The notes beneath the pieces were generated by a model, which was not told where the DNA came from, searched no databases, and saw nothing but the letters and a program-made list of their open reading frames with translations. A program made the translations under genes and the position numbers. A DNA stretch of 64,000 nt from assembly GCA_024123955.1 (NCBI GenBank), contig CP099652.1, forward strand, positions 558,001 through 622,000, in the 5' to 3' direction. Of this stretch, positions 30,465 through 40,850 are shown in pieces. How positions within the stretch are numbered: the stretch's first letter is position 1; each line of letters begins with the position of its first letter. This stretch comes from Oxalobacteraceae bacterium OTU3CINTB1. Its GTDB lineage: Bacteria > Pseudomonadota > Gammaproteobacteria > Burkholderiales > Burkholderiaceae_D.

Positions 30465-30848
30465 ATGGAACGCAGGAACTTCATTTTCGCCGGTGGCGCC
30501 TTGCTGGGCGGCGCCGGCCTGCACGCGGCAAGCGCGTTCGCGGCCACGCCGCGGCAGCCGGGCGGCGCCACCTACCAGACGCTCACGGGGCAGAGTTTCA
30601 ACCTGTATGCCAGCACCAGCGGCACCAGCGTGACGCTGTTGAAGGTCAAGCGCCGCGACCAGGCCAGGGAGTTCGACCAGTTTTCGCTGTTGTTCGCCGG
30701 TGCCGGCGCGGCGCTGCCGGCGGCGGTCTACGAGATCGAACACCCGGTGACCGGCAAGCTGGCGCTCTACCTGGAACCGGCCGGCAAAGGGCCTGAGGGG
30801 AACTACTACCGTGCCGATTTTACATTGCTGGCGTCCGCCGCCCGCTGA
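30465..30848 (+). CDS. Tat-signal protein, DUF6916-like
   Basis: A 127-residue protein with N-terminal ERRNFIFAGGALLGG, a twin-arginine export signal, then a compact beta domain (YQTLTGQSFNLYA, VYEIEHPVTGKLALYLEPAG). I associate this domain with the group now called DUF6916; that name is from memory. Closes the six-gene run; a role with the collar proteins is likely from context. Confidence 0.7.
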   Translation: MERRNFIFAGGALLGGAGLHAASAFAATPRQPGGATYQTLTGQSFNLYASTSGTSVTLLKVKRRDQAREFDQFSLLFAGAGAALPAAVYEIEHPVTGKLALYLEPAGKGPEGNYYRADFTLLASAAR

Positions 30849-30869
30849 GGGCGGGCCGATGCCGGGGCG

Positions 30870-31886
30870 TCAATCGTCGCGCAGCACGCCGTAGCGCAGT
30901 TTCTGCCGCTTGAGGTAATTGCGATAGGCCAGCGACATGCGGTCGCATGCCACCGACACTTCGGCGCCGGGGACCAGCGGCAGCCGCGCGGGGCTCTGGC
31001 TTTCCAAAATCGGCAGGTCCTGCAGGAAGATGGTGTCCTGGAAGGCGCGCAGGGCGTTGTCGTCGGAGGTGAAATCGTTGAGCGCCATGATGATCCACAC
31101 GCGGGTGGTGGTCTCGGTCAGCGGCTGCGGCAGCAGCGCGATCGCTTCGACGATGCCGCCCGGCGGATGCTTGGTGAGGATCGCCGTCAGCGGCCGTACC
31201 ACGCGGTAGGTGTAATCGATGTCGCTGCCGCCGGTGGCGGCCTTGCTGGCCTGCGGCTGCCACGCGCGGCATTGTTTGGCCCAGACGCCGCTGCCGTAGT
31301 CGGCGTCGTCGAACGTCTCGACCGTGTAGTCGGCGATCGCTGCCTGTTCCGGCACGCCCAGTATGCCGTCGTGCACAAAGGCGAAGTGCGCCATGTCGAG
31401 GAAGTTCTCGACGACGCGCGGCGCGCTGCTTTGCACGTCGTACGGGCCGCACCAGACCTTGCGCAGGCGTTCGTCCTCGAACTCTGGAAAGCGCGGCGGC
31501 CCAGAGCTGGCAGGCGATCCGGCAGGCGACCCGATGCAAACCCATACCATCCCGTATTTTTCCTGCGTGTGGAAGGCGCCGACCCGCGCTTTGAGCTGGT
31601 CGGGTTGGAGCGACGGCAGCGCGGGGATGTGCCGGCAGCGTCCCTCGCCGTCGAAGCGCCAGCCGTGGTAGGCGCAGCGCAGCGTGTCATTGTCGATTGT
31701 GCCCATCGACAGGCGCGTGCCGCGATGCGGACAGCGGTCCTCCCATGCGTGGACGTTGCCGGCGCTGTCGCGCCACAAGGCGATGCGCGTGTCCAGCAGG
31801 TCGCTGGCGGTGACGGCGCCGGCCACGATCCGCGTGGACAGCGCCACCGGATGCCAGTCGTCGAATAAAACGGGATCGGTTGTCAT
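30870..31886 (-). CDS. Rieske non-haem iron oxygenase, alpha subunit
   Basis: A 338-residue ring-hydroxylating or O/N-demethylating oxygenase. The Rieske cluster ligands are Cys52, His54, Cys71 and His74; the mononuclear iron ligands include His167 and His172 in DMAHFAFVH. The size fits the single-component-type oxygenases (vanillate demethylase, caffeine N-demethylases). No reductase gene adjoins. It is last in the unit porin - binding protein - oxygenase and so probably acts on the imported compound. Confidence 0.88.
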   Translation of the reverse strand: MTTDPVLFDDWHPVALSTRIVAGAVTASDLLDTRIALWRDSAGNVHAWEDRCPHRGTRLSMGTIDNDTLRCAYHGWRFDGEGRCRHIPALPSLQPDQLKARVGAFHTQEKYGMVWVCIGSPAGSPASSGPPRFPEFEDERLRKVWCGPYDVQSSAPRVVENFLDMAHFAFVHDGILGVPEQAAIADYTVETFDDADYGSGVWAKQCRAWQPQASKAATGGSDIDYTYRVVRPLTAILTKHPPGGIVEAIALLPQPLTETTTRVWIIMALNDFTSDDNALRAFQDTIFLQDLPILESQSPARLPLVPGAEVSVACDRMSLAYRNYLKRQKLRYGVLRDD

Positions 31887-31930
31887 GTGTGTCGCGGTGG
31901 GCGGGACCGTAAAGCGTCCCGCCGTTGCCC

Positions 31931-33013
<1,083 letters not shown>

Positions 33014-33043
33014 GCGATTTCCTTTAGCGTTGAAGAGGGTGGA

Positions 33044-33904
33044 TTAGAAGTGGTATTCGGCGCGGACCATCGGCGTTCTGGCCGTGGCGCCGGGATTGTT
33101 CTTGTCCGAGTTGCCGAATTTGTTTTTCCAGTACTGGTATTCGACGCCGATCTTGAAGGTGTTCTTCGGCGCGCTGACGACGGCGCTGGCGTCATACATG
33201 ATCTGCAGGTCGATGTTGGTTTCGCGCGCCGTGTCGCCGCCGAATTCGTCCTTGCCTTTCTTGTCGATGAAGTTGGCGTAGCCTTCGAACGACAGCGGAA
33301 TGCCGATGTTGAACGGGATGCCCCACGCGGCGGTGAGCATCGCGTGCGTGTCGTAGCGGTAGCGCGGCGTGGCGACGTTGGTGAACGTGTTGAACGGCGC
33401 GTTGCTCTCCCATAGCGCGAGCAGGCTGATGTCGAGGAAACCCGGCACGTCCATCATCAGGGTCGGGCCGGCGACGACCATGCGCTTTTTGGAGTTGTAG
33501 CCGGCGTCGGTCTTGCTGTTGTAGTCGAAGCCGGCGGTCAGGCCGACGCCGCGCACCGGGCCGAAGGCCAGCGTGCTGCCGCTGATTTTGCCCAGGTCGA
33601 GCGTGTGGCGGTAGACGGCGTACGCTTCGTGCGCGCCGCTGGCCGCGCCGGCCGACGACGGGTCGTCGTGCGACGACATCAGGAAGTCGACGTTGAAGAA
33701 GTTCTTGCCGTATTTGTAGCCCGAGACGTGGCTGAAGTTGACGATGTTCTTGGTGATGTCGGTGTCGTTGAACGGCTCGGCGAAGCGGGTGCCGTAGCGG
33801 TAGCCGACGTAGGTGTCGCTCCAGTCGGCAGCTTGGGCGGCGCAGGCGCAGCCGGCGAGAAGTATTAGTGCTGCCGCGTTGCGGGTTACGAGTTGAGACA
33901 TCAT
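33044..33904 (-). CDS. Tsx-like outer-membrane channel
   Basis: A 286-residue beta-barrel protein with signal peptide and C-terminal Phe (VRAEYHF), the outer-membrane assembly mark. It begins ADWSDTYVGYRYGTRF, as in nucleoside-specific channel (Tsx-like) proteins. With the BMP receptor 30 bp downstream, it gives a complete path for a nucleoside-like compound from outside to cytoplasm. The 128 bp before it contains a candidate GntR operator. Confidence 0.8.
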   Translation of the reverse strand: MMSQLVTRNAAALILLAGCACAAQAADWSDTYVGYRYGTRFAEPFNDTDITKNIVNFSHVSGYKYGKNFFNVDFLMSSHDDPSSAGAASGAHEAYAVYRHTLDLGKISGSTLAFGPVRGVGLTAGFDYNSKTDAGYNSKKRMVVAGPTLMMDVPGFLDISLLALWESNAPFNTFTNVATPRYRYDTHAMLTAAWGIPFNIGIPLSFEGYANFIDKKGKDEFGGDTARETNIDLQIMYDASAVVSAPKNTFKIGVEYQYWKNKFGNSDKNNPGATARTPMVRAEYHF

Positions 33905-33950
33905 GCGAACTCCAGTCAGTGGGTGAAGGTGCGGTATGAACGAACTATTT

Positions 33951-33960
33951 TTGTATCCAA
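33951..33960. promoter_or_regulatory. Candidate GntR operator upstream of the Tsx-like gene
   Basis: TTGTATCCAA, one mismatch from the palindrome TTGTATACAA, 46 bp before the Tsx-like start. Related boxes flank the GntR and ATPase genes. Confidence 0.5.
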
Positions 33961-34032
33961 TTTCGTGTGGCGATTGGATTCAATCTCGTTGTCTTTTCTA
34001 GCAAGTTGCGGGCCACATGCCTGCCTTCCCGT

Positions 34033-34806
34033 TCAAAAATCCGACAGCGCTTCGGCGAGGTTCACTTTTTTGTGCGGGGTGTCCAGGTGCAGGCGCGCTT
34101 CGATTTCCAGCAAGTGGTGCTCGATCAGGTGCGTCGCTTCGGCGACGTTTCCCTGCTCGATCAAGGTCGCCAGGTCCTGGTGTTCGTGGTTGCCGCACAT
34201 CGGCGCGCCGGGCTTTTCATAGAGCGCGATGATCAGCGAACAGCGCGACACCAGTTCGCCCATGAAGCGTTGCAGCACGTGGTTGCCGGCCAGTTCGGCC
34301 AGCAGGATGTGGAACTCGCCGCCCAGACGTATCCAGCCGGCGCGGTCGCCGGTGCGGCGCGCCCGGTCCTCATCTTCAAGGGCTGCGCGTATCTGCCGCA
34401 GCGAAGCCGGTGTGGCATTGCGTATCACCAGCGGCATGATCTCGCGTTCGATGGCGCGGCGCGCGGCGAAGATGTCGCGCGCCTGCTCCGGCGTGGGCGA
34501 GGCGATGACGGCGCCGCGGTTGGGCCGCAGTTCTATGATGTGGTCGTGCGCCAGCCGTTGCAGCGCCTTGCGCACGGTGGTGCGGCTGACCTGATACAGC
34601 TCGCAGAAATCGGCTTCGCCCAGATGGGTGCCGGGCGGCAGGCGGTGGCTCATGACGGCGTTGACCACGGCGCGGTAGATGCGCATGTCGACGCCGGTGG
34701 TGCCGCGCTTGAGCGGCGCACCTTTGCCCGCGGCCGGGGCGGCCGGTTGGGCCTTGCCTGCGTTGGTGCGTTTGCCTTGTGGGCGTGCGGAACTGGCGGA
34801 TGACAT
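34033..34806 (-). CDS. GntR-family (FadR subfamily) transcriptional regulator
   Basis: A 257-residue regulator: winged helix (LGEADFCELYQVSRTTVRKALQRL), then an all-helical FCD-type effector domain with His residues for a metal or ligand. The N-terminus has a 25-residue disordered Ala/Lys-rich extension. ATG at 34806 has GGAG ten bases upstream; an ATG eight codons earlier does not. It lies between the two halves of the transporter and is the probable regulator of both. Confidence 0.85.
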   Translation of the reverse strand: MSSASSARPQGKRTNAGKAQPAAPAAGKGAPLKRGTTGVDMRIYRAVVNAVMSHRLPPGTHLGEADFCELYQVSRTTVRKALQRLAHDHIIELRPNRGAVIASPTPEQARDIFAARRAIEREIMPLVIRNATPASLRQIRAALEDEDRARRTGDRAGWIRLGGEFHILLAELAGNHVLQRFMGELVSRCSLIIALYEKPGAPMCGNHEHQDLATLIEQGNVAEATHLIEHHLLEIEARLHLDTPHKKVNLAEALSDF

Positions 34807-34850
34807 CTGTTGGATCTCCGGTGGATACATGCGCTTATATAAGCAGGAAT

Positions 34851-34886
34851 TGTGCTCAACCCTGTGCTCAACCCCTGTGCTCAACC
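34851..34886. repeat. Three direct repeats TGTGCTCAACC
   Basis: Exact 11-mers at 34851, 34863 and 34876 (spacing 12 and 13 bp, about one helical turn), followed by the related TGTGTACAACC at 34899. They sit in the 248 bp between divergent regulator and ATPase genes. Confidence 0.8.
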
Positions 34887-34897
34887 GCACGCGCTTT

Positions 34898-34907
34898 TTG
34901 TGTACAA
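34898..34907. promoter_or_regulatory. Candidate GntR operator 1
   Basis: TTGTGTACAA, a palindrome with TTGT/ACAA half-sites as used by FadR-subfamily regulators, 92 bp upstream of the regulator start. Confidence 0.5.
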
Positions 34908-35032
34908 CCGAAGGGAGACCGCGCACGTTTTTGGTGACGTTTATGTCATATTCAGTGCGCTGTGCTGTTTTAAAGGGCGCGCAACCCGGCGCTTCGCGTG
35001 GCATGTTAATTGCGTCTGTCGACGTAACTACT

Positions 35033-35042
35033 TTGTATACGA
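35033..35042. promoter_or_regulatory. Candidate GntR operator 2
   Basis: TTGTATACGA, one mismatch from TTGTATACAA, 12 bp before the ATPase start, where bound protein would block transcription of the ABC operon. Confidence 0.5.
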
Positions 35043-35054
35043 TGAGGACAGCGG

Positions 35055-36599
35055 ATGAAGCATGCACCCCGCCTGCAGATGCTCGGCATCTCGAAGATAT
35101 ACCCGTCCGTGGTGGCCAACGCCGACGTTAACCTCACCGTGATGCCTGGCGAGATCCATGCGGTGCTGGGCGAGAACGGCGCCGGCAAAAGCACGCTGAT
35201 GAAGATCATCTACGGCGTGACCAAGCCCGATGACGGCCAGGTGATCTGGGAGGGGCGCCAGGTCCATATCAATTCGCCGCACGACGCGCGCAAGCTGGGC
35301 ATCGGCATGGTATTCCAGCACTTTGCGGTGTTCGAGACCTTGACGGTGGCCGAAAACATCGCGCTGGCGCTGGACGAGAAGGTGACGCCGGCCGAACTGG
35401 CGCCGCGCATCCGCGCCGTCTCGGAACAATACGGCCTGCCGCTCGATCCGCTCCGCCTGGTGCACAGCATGTCGGTGGGCGAGCGGCAGCGGGTGGAGAT
35501 CGTGCGCTGCCTGTTGCAATCGCCACGGCTGTTGATCATGGACGAGCCGACCTCCGTGCTGACGCCGGACGCGGTGCTCAAATTGTTCGAATCGCTGCGA
35601 CGCCTTGCCTCCGAAGGGGTCAGCATCCTGTATATCAGCCACAAGCTCGACGAAATCCAGTCGCTGTGCGACAAGGCGACGGTGCTGCGCGGCGGGCGCG
35701 TGTCCGGCACCGCCAACCCGAAACAGGAAAGCGCGCGCTCGCTGGCCGAGTTGATGATCGGGCGCGAGCTGCCGGTGTGCGTCAACACGCCGCGCGCGCC
35801 GGGCGAGGTGATGCTCTCCATCGATGGCCTGACCGTGGACAGCGAAGACCCTTTCGGCACGCGGCTCAAGGACATCAACCTGGACCTGCGCGGCGGCGAG
35901 ATCGTCGGCATCGCCGGCATCTCCGGCAACGGCCAGCAGGAGCTGTTGAAGGCCATCTCCGGCGAGCGTCCGCTGCGGACAGGCGCCGGCAGCATCCGCC
36001 TCGGCACGCTGGACGTCGGCGCGCTGGACGCCGCGCGCCGCCGCCAGCTCGGGCTGGGCTTCGTGCCGGAGGAGCGCCTTGGACGCGGCGCGGCGCCGGA
36101 GCTGTCGCTGGCCGATAACGCGCTGCTGACCGGCTATCTGCCGGCCGCCAACACCGGCATGGTGAAAAACGGCCTGATACAGCGCGGCGCGGTGCGCGGC
36201 TTCGCGCGCAAGGTGATCGCCCGCTTCAACGTCAAGTGCGGCGGCGATGGATCGGCCGCCTCCAGCCTTTCGGGCGGCAATCTGCAAAAGTTCATCGTCG
36301 GCCGCGAGATCGCGCTGGCGCCCAGGGTGATGGTGTTCGCGCAGCCGACATGGGGCGTGGACGTCGGCGCCGCCATGCTGATACGCCAGGCCATCCTCGA
36401 CATGCGCGACCAGGGCGTGGCGGTACTGGTTCTGTCCGAGGAGCTCGACGAATTATTCATGCTGAGCGACCGCATCGCGGTGCTGGCCGACGGCCGCCTG
36501 TCGCGCGCCGTGCCGGCCGCCGACACCGGCATCAACCAGATCGGCGTGTGGATGAGCGGCGACTTCGACTACCAGGGAGCTGACCATGTCCAGGCTTGA
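35055..36599 (+). CDS. ABC transporter ATPase with two nucleotide-binding domains (BMP-type importer)
   Basis: A 514-residue tandem ATPase. The first half has GENGAGKST, signature SVGERQR and MDEPTSVLTP; the second half has a degenerate Walker A (ISGNGQQE) and signature LSGGNLQK, as usual in sugar/nucleoside importers of this type. In the second half, the Walker B region reads AQPTWGVD. GAGGA precedes the ATG. First gene of the operon with two permeases. Confidence 0.92.
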   Translation: MKHAPRLQMLGISKIYPSVVANADVNLTVMPGEIHAVLGENGAGKSTLMKIIYGVTKPDDGQVIWEGRQVHINSPHDARKLGIGMVFQHFAVFETLTVAENIALALDEKVTPAELAPRIRAVSEQYGLPLDPLRLVHSMSVGERQRVEIVRCLLQSPRLLIMDEPTSVLTPDAVLKLFESLRRLASEGVSILYISHKLDEIQSLCDKATVLRGGRVSGTANPKQESARSLAELMIGRELPVCVNTPRAPGEVMLSIDGLTVDSEDPFGTRLKDINLDLRGGEIVGIAGISGNGQQELLKAISGERPLRTGAGSIRLGTLDVGALDAARRRQLGLGFVPEERLGRGAAPELSLADNALLTGYLPAANTGMVKNGLIQRGAVRGFARKVIARFNVKCGGDGSAASSLSGGNLQKFIVGREIALAPRVMVFAQPTWGVDVGAAMLIRQAILDMRDQGVAVLVLSEELDELFMLSDRIAVLADGRLSRAVPAADTGINQIGVWMSGDFDYQGADHVQA

Positions 36600-37674
36600 A
36601 AAACGTCCGGAACCTTCGCGCCGCATGATGCTGGCGTCGCCGCTGATCGCCGCGGCGGCCATGCTGTTGACCGGCTCCGTATTGTTCTTCTTCCTCGGGC
36701 AGGAGCCGCTGCGCGCCTTCCACGTGTATTTCATCAAGCCGTGGACCACGTTGTACGGCGTGGGCGAGCTGCTGCTGAAGGCCACGCCGCTGATCCTGTG
36801 CGGCGTGGGGCTGGCGATCGGCTTTCGCGCCAGCGTCGCTAACATCGGCGCCGATGGCCAGCTGACCATCGGCGCGATCGCCGCCGGCGCCGTGGCGCTG
36901 TACTTCGACCAGGTCGAGGCCTGGTGGGTGCTGCCGCTGATGCTGGCCGCCGGAGCGCTGGGCGGCATGCTGTGGGCGGCCATACCGGCGCTGCTGCGCA
37001 CCCGCTTCAACACCAGCGAAATCCTGGTCAGCCTGATGCTGGTGTACGTGGCTTATCATCTACTGAGTTATCTGGTGCACGGGCCGATGCGCGATCCGGA
37101 CGGCTTCAATTTCCCGCAGTCGAAGATGTTCAGCGAGTCCGCCACCTTGCCGCTGCTGGTGGAGGGGCTGCGGGTCAACGCCGCCTTCATCCTGTCGCTG
37201 CTCGCGGCGGCGGCGGCCTGGTTCTTCTGCAAGCACACCTTTGCCGGCTACCGCATGCAGGTCAGCGGCATGGCGCCGGCCGCCGCGCTGTACGCGGGCT
37301 TCAGCGAACCGCGCAATGTGTGGCTGGCGTTCATGGTCAGCGGCGCGCTGGCCGGCGTGGCCGGCGTGGGCGAGGTGGCCGGTCCGCTGGGGCAGATGCA
37401 GCCGTCGGTGTCGGCCGGTTACGGCTTCGCGGCGATCATCGTCGCCTATGTCGGCCGCCTGCATCCGCTGGGCGTGGTGCTGTCGGCGTTGTTGATGTCG
37501 CTGCTGTACATCGGCGGCGAGACCGCACAGATCGAGCTGCAGGTGCCGTCGGCGATCACCGGCATGTTCCAGGGATTGCTGCTGTTTTACCTGCTGGCGG
37601 CCGACCTGTTTATCCACTACCGGTTCAAACCGCGCAAGCGTCATCTGCCTGCTGTCGTTGGAGAAGCCGCATGA
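36586..37674 (+). CDS. ABC transporter permease 1 (YufP/NupP-like)
   Basis: A 362-residue inner-membrane permease of the BPD_transp_2 family with about nine or ten hydrophobic segments; conserved NIGADGQLTIGAI and NTSEILVSLML stretches. Starts 14 bp before the ATPase stop, with GGGAG in the coding end of that gene, and overlaps the second permease by ATGA. Forms the translocation pore with permease 2. Confidence 0.92.
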   Translation: MSRLEKRPEPSRRMMLASPLIAAAAMLLTGSVLFFFLGQEPLRAFHVYFIKPWTTLYGVGELLLKATPLILCGVGLAIGFRASVANIGADGQLTIGAIAAGAVALYFDQVEAWWVLPLMLAAGALGGMLWAAIPALLRTRFNTSEILVSLMLVYVAYHLLSYLVHGPMRDPDGFNFPQSKMFSESATLPLLVEGLRVNAAFILSLLAAAAAWFFCKHTFAGYRMQVSGMAPAAALYAGFSEPRNVWLAFMVSGALAGVAGVGEVAGPLGQMQPSVSAGYGFAAIIVAYVGRLHPLGVVLSALLMSLLYIGGETAQIELQVPSAITGMFQGLLLFYLLAADLFIHYRFKPRKRHLPAVVGEAA

Positions 37675-38597
37675 TCGATACCGCGCTGTTAATCGCCTTC
37701 CTCGCCAGCACGGCGGGCGCCGCCACCCCGCTGGTGGTGGCCTCGATGGGCGAGCTGGTGACCGAACGTTCCGGCGTGCTCAATCTGGGCATGGAGGGCA
37801 TGATGCTGGTCGGCGCCGTAACGGGCTTCGGCGTCACGCTGGCCACCGGCCAGATGTGGCTCGGGCTTCTCGCGGCGATGGCCGCGGGGATGGCGATGTC
37901 GTTGATCTTCGGCTTCCTGGTGCTGACGTTGCAGACCAATCAGGTGGCCACCGGCCTGGCGCTGACGTTGTTCGGCATCGGCGTCTCCGCGTTCATGGGA
38001 CGCGGCTTCGTCGGGCAGACGGTGGAGCGCATGCCGCAACTGACCTTCCCGCTGCTGTCGGAGATGCCGTTTGTCGGTCCGCTGCTGTTCCGCTTCGACG
38101 GCATGGTGTACGCGTCGGTGGCGCTGGTGGTGCTGATCGGCTGGATGCTGGCGCGCACCCGTCTGGGATTGGTGATACGCGCCGTCGGCGAGTCGCCGCA
38201 CAGCGCCCACGCGATCGGTTTTCCGGTGATCGCGCTGCGCTACGGCACGGTGCTGTTCGGCGGCGCCATGGCCGGTTTGGGCGGCGCCTATCTGTCGCTG
38301 GCGCTGACGCCGATGTGGGTGGAGGGCATGACGGCGGGGCGCGGCTGGATCGCGCTGGCGCAGGTAGTGTTTGCGACGTGGAAGCCGCGCGGCGTGCTGG
38401 TGGGCGCCTACCTGTTCGGCGGCGTGACGGTGCTGCAGTTCCACGGCCAGGGGCTGGGATTGGCGATTCCGTCGGAGTTCCTGTCGATGCTGCCTTATCT
38501 CGCCACCATTGTTGTGCTGGTGATTATCTGCCGTAATCCGCAGACAATCTTGCTCAACAAACCAATGTCGCTGGGGCAGAATTTTAAGGCGGACTGA
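37671..38597 (+). CDS. ABC transporter permease 2 (YufQ/NupQ-like)
   Basis: A 308-residue permease of the same family, with the family hallmark [18 protein letters not shown] near residue 35 and [14 protein letters not shown] near 90. ATGA overlap with permease 1. Together with the ATPase and the BMP receptor at 31931-33013 it makes a purine/nucleoside-type importer. Confidence 0.92.
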   Translation: MIDTALLIAFLASTAGAATPLVVASMGELVTERSGVLNLGMEGMMLVGAVTGFGVTLATGQMWLGLLAAMAAGMAMSLIFGFLVLTLQTNQVATGLALTLFGIGVSAFMGRGFVGQTVERMPQLTFPLLSEMPFVGPLLFRFDGMVYASVALVVLIGWMLARTRLGLVIRAVGESPHSAHAIGFPVIALRYGTVLFGGAMAGLGGAYLSLALTPMWVEGMTAGRGWIALAQVVFATWKPRGVLVGAYLFGGVTVLQFHGQGLGLAIPSEFLSMLPYLATIVVLVIICRNPQTILLNKPMSLGQNFKAD

Positions 38598-38715
38598 TCT
38601 GTTGTAGACAATCCACGGAAGGTTGGCGGATCAGCCAGTAACCGTGGTGATTTCGTTGGAGTAAGCGCTGGTTGTAACAATTGGTGATATTTGCCTTGCG
38701 AGGTGCGTGTATGGT

Positions 38716-38755
38716 GGGGCCTGTAACGGCTGAGGTCGCTACTAGCGACGGCCCC
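38716..38755. other. Structured leader upstream of the chemoreceptor gene
   Basis: GGGGCC (38716-38721) pairs with GGCCCC (38750-38755), enclosing GTCGCT-ACT-AGCGAC (38735-38749). It could be the terminator of the ABC operon without a T run, or a leader element of the chemoreceptor; it matches no riboswitch I know. Confidence 0.45.
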
Positions 38756-38814
38756 CCGACCCCGGTTCGTTCATGTCCAAAAGTTTTTAACAATAAAACA
38801 TAAAGGAATGGGCC

Positions 38815-40473
38815 ATGCGCACCAATACTCCAGTCACCCAAAACGAATACATCATGGAAGATGGCAAGACCATCGTCTCCAGCACGGATTTGCAAGGCAA
38901 TATCAACTACGCCAATCCCTATTTCATCGACGTCAGCGGCTTCACCGAGGAAGAACTGATGGGCGCGCCGCAGAACATCGTGCGCCATCCGGACATGCCG
39001 GTCGAAGCCTTTGCCGACCTGTGGGCGACCATCAAGGACGGCATGCCGTGGACCGGCCTGGTGAAGAACCGCTGCAAGAACGGCGACTACTATTGGGTGC
39101 TGGCCAACGTCACGCCGGTGATCGAGCAGGGCAAGCCGGTCGGCTACCTGTCGGTGCGCACCAAGCCGACGCGCGAGCAGGTGCGCGCGGCCGACGAGCT
39201 GTACCGGCAGTTCAAGGCCGGCAATCCGCGCCGCATGCGCATCGTCAACGGCAAGGGCGTGTCGACCGGCATCGCGGCGCGCCTGTCGGGGTTGATGACG
39301 ATGTCGCTGGCGGCGCAGATCGGCCTCACGTGCGCGCTGGTGTGCGGGACGCTGGCCTTGCTGGCCGCCTGCCTGCTGGGCCTGGGCGGCGCGACCCTGG
39401 CCGGCGCCAGCGGTTGGCTGGGCGGGCTGGCCTTGCTGTCGATGGCGGCCATGGGGCTGTTCGGCCGCAGCCTGTATGCGAATGTGGCGCTGCCGCTGGG
39501 ACATGCGACCAAGGCGGCGCGCATGATGGCCGGCGGCGATCTGACGGCCAACATCGAGGTGCGCCGCGACGACGAGGTGGGCCGCCTGCTGGCGGCGCTG
39601 CGCCAGACCAATATCAACCTGCACAGCATCATCGGCGACGTGCGCGCCAACTTCGAGGAGATTTCGCAGGCCACCGGGGAAATCGCCAACGGCAACCTGG
39701 ACTTGTCGGGCCGTACCGAGTCGCAGGCGTCGAGCCTGCAGCAGACCGCCGCCAGCATGGAGCAGCTGACGTCGACCGTGCAGCAGAGCGCCACCAATGT
39801 GGCCAGCGCCAACGACCTGGCCGACCACGCCAAACAGGTGGCGGCGCAGGGCGGCAGCATCGTCTCGCAGGTAGTCTCGACGATGGGCGACATCAGCGCC
39901 TCGTCGAACAAGATCCTCGACATCATCGGCCTGATCGACGGCATCGCCTTCCAGACCAACATCCTGGCGCTCAACGCCGCCGTGGAAGCGGCGCGCGCCG
40001 GCGAGCAGGGACGCGGTTTTGCCGTCGTCGCCAGCGAGGTGCGCGGGCTGGCGCAGCGCTCGGCCACGGCCGCCAAGGAAATCAAGACCTTGATCGATAT
40101 GTCGATCTCCAAGGTGCAGGCGGGCACGGTGCTGACCAACAGCGCCGGCGTGACCATGGGCGAGGTGATCGAGTCGGTCAGCAAGGTGTCGGCGGTGATG
40201 GGTGAGATCTCCAATTCCACGCGCGAGCAAAGCACCGGCATCGGCCAGGTCAACCAGGCTGTGATCCAGATCGACGACATCACGCAGCAGAACGCGGCGC
40301 TGGTGGAGGAGGCGGCAGCGGCGGCGGGCAACCTGGCGCAGCAGACGCGTTGCGTGTCGCAGGCGATGGCGGTGTTCAAGCTGCAGAACGCCAAGCGCGT
40401 GGCGCGCGCGCCGTTGCCGGTGGCGCCCAAACCGCCGGCCAGGGCCAAGCCCAAACTTGTCGCGGTCGGGTGA
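38815..40473 (+). CDS. Aer-like methyl-accepting chemotaxis protein with PAS domain
   Basis: A 552-residue chemoreceptor. An N-terminal cytoplasmic PAS domain (residues 20-130, [20 protein letters not shown]) resembles Aer, the redox/energy-taxis sensor. Two closely spaced hydrophobic segments (about 163-225) form a membrane hairpin; a HAMP-like region and the signalling tip [21 protein letters not shown] follow. The C-terminus lacks the CheR-tethering pentapeptide. No periplasmic domain, so the signal is internal. Confidence 0.9.
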   Translation: MRTNTPVTQNEYIMEDGKTIVSSTDLQGNINYANPYFIDVSGFTEEELMGAPQNIVRHPDMPVEAFADLWATIKDGMPWTGLVKNRCKNGDYYWVLANVTPVIEQGKPVGYLSVRTKPTREQVRAADELYRQFKAGNPRRMRIVNGKGVSTGIAARLSGLMTMSLAAQIGLTCALVCGTLALLAACLLGLGGATLAGASGWLGGLALLSMAAMGLFGRSLYANVALPLGHATKAARMMAGGDLTANIEVRRDDEVGRLLAALRQTNINLHSIIGDVRANFEEISQATGEIANGNLDLSGRTESQASSLQQTAASMEQLTSTVQQSATNVASANDLADHAKQVAAQGGSIVSQVVSTMGDISASSNKILDIIGLIDGIAFQTNILALNAAVEAARAGEQGRGFAVVASEVRGLAQRSATAAKEIKTLIDMSISKVQAGTVLTNSAGVTMGEVIESVSKVSAVMGEISNSTREQSTGIGQVNQAVIQIDDITQQNAALVEEAAAAAGNLAQQTRCVSQAMAVFKLQNAKRVARAPLPVAPKPPARAKPKLVAVG

Positions 40474-40520
40474 CGGCCGGCTCTAGTATCATGCCGTTTT
40501 GACGATCTGGAAGCGACGGC

Positions 40521-40850
40521 ATGGGCGGCACGGTGACATTGGCGGGGCAGGGCTGGCGGTTCGGCGCGGAGGCGCCGGCGACCGTGCTGGAAGCGGCCGA
40601 GCGGGCCGGCGTGCGCTTGCCCAGTTCGTGCCGCAACGGCACCTGCCGCACCTGCATCTGCCTGAGCAAAAGCGGCACGGTGCGCTACAAGATCGAGTGG
40701 CCCGGACTGAGCCTGGACGAGAAGCGCGAAGGATATATCTTGCCGTGCGTTGCCGTGGCGGAGGGCGATCTGGTGATCGTGGCGCCGGCGGCAAAGCGCC
40801 TCGACGACCAGGGACCTGACCAAACCACGGAGACACGTAGGGCGGATTAG
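40521..40850 (+). CDS. Orphan plant-type 2Fe-2S ferredoxin, C-terminus supplied by a repeat
   Basis: A 109-residue ferredoxin with cluster ligands Cys37, Cys42, Cys45 and Cys76 (C-x4-C-x2-C-x30-C). The last nine residues (TTETRRAD region) and the TAG stop are encoded by the left arm of the inverted repeat at 40824, so the natural end was replaced by insertion. No oxidoreductase adjoins; the Rieske oxygenase 9 kb away lacks an electron donor, but a link is speculative. Confidence 0.85.
   Translation: MGGTVTLAGQGWRFGAEAPATVLEAAERAGVRLPSSCRNGTCRTCICLSKSGTVRYKIEWPGLSLDEKREGYILPCVAVAEGDLVIVAPAAKRLDDQGPDQTTETRRAD

Noticed and set aside
34851..34886. CRISPR array
   Set aside because: Repeats are 11 bp with 1-2 bp between, no spacers and no cas genes.
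35028..36287. 419-residue antisense open frame across the ATPase
   Set aside because: Shadow of a gene with clear ABC motifs.
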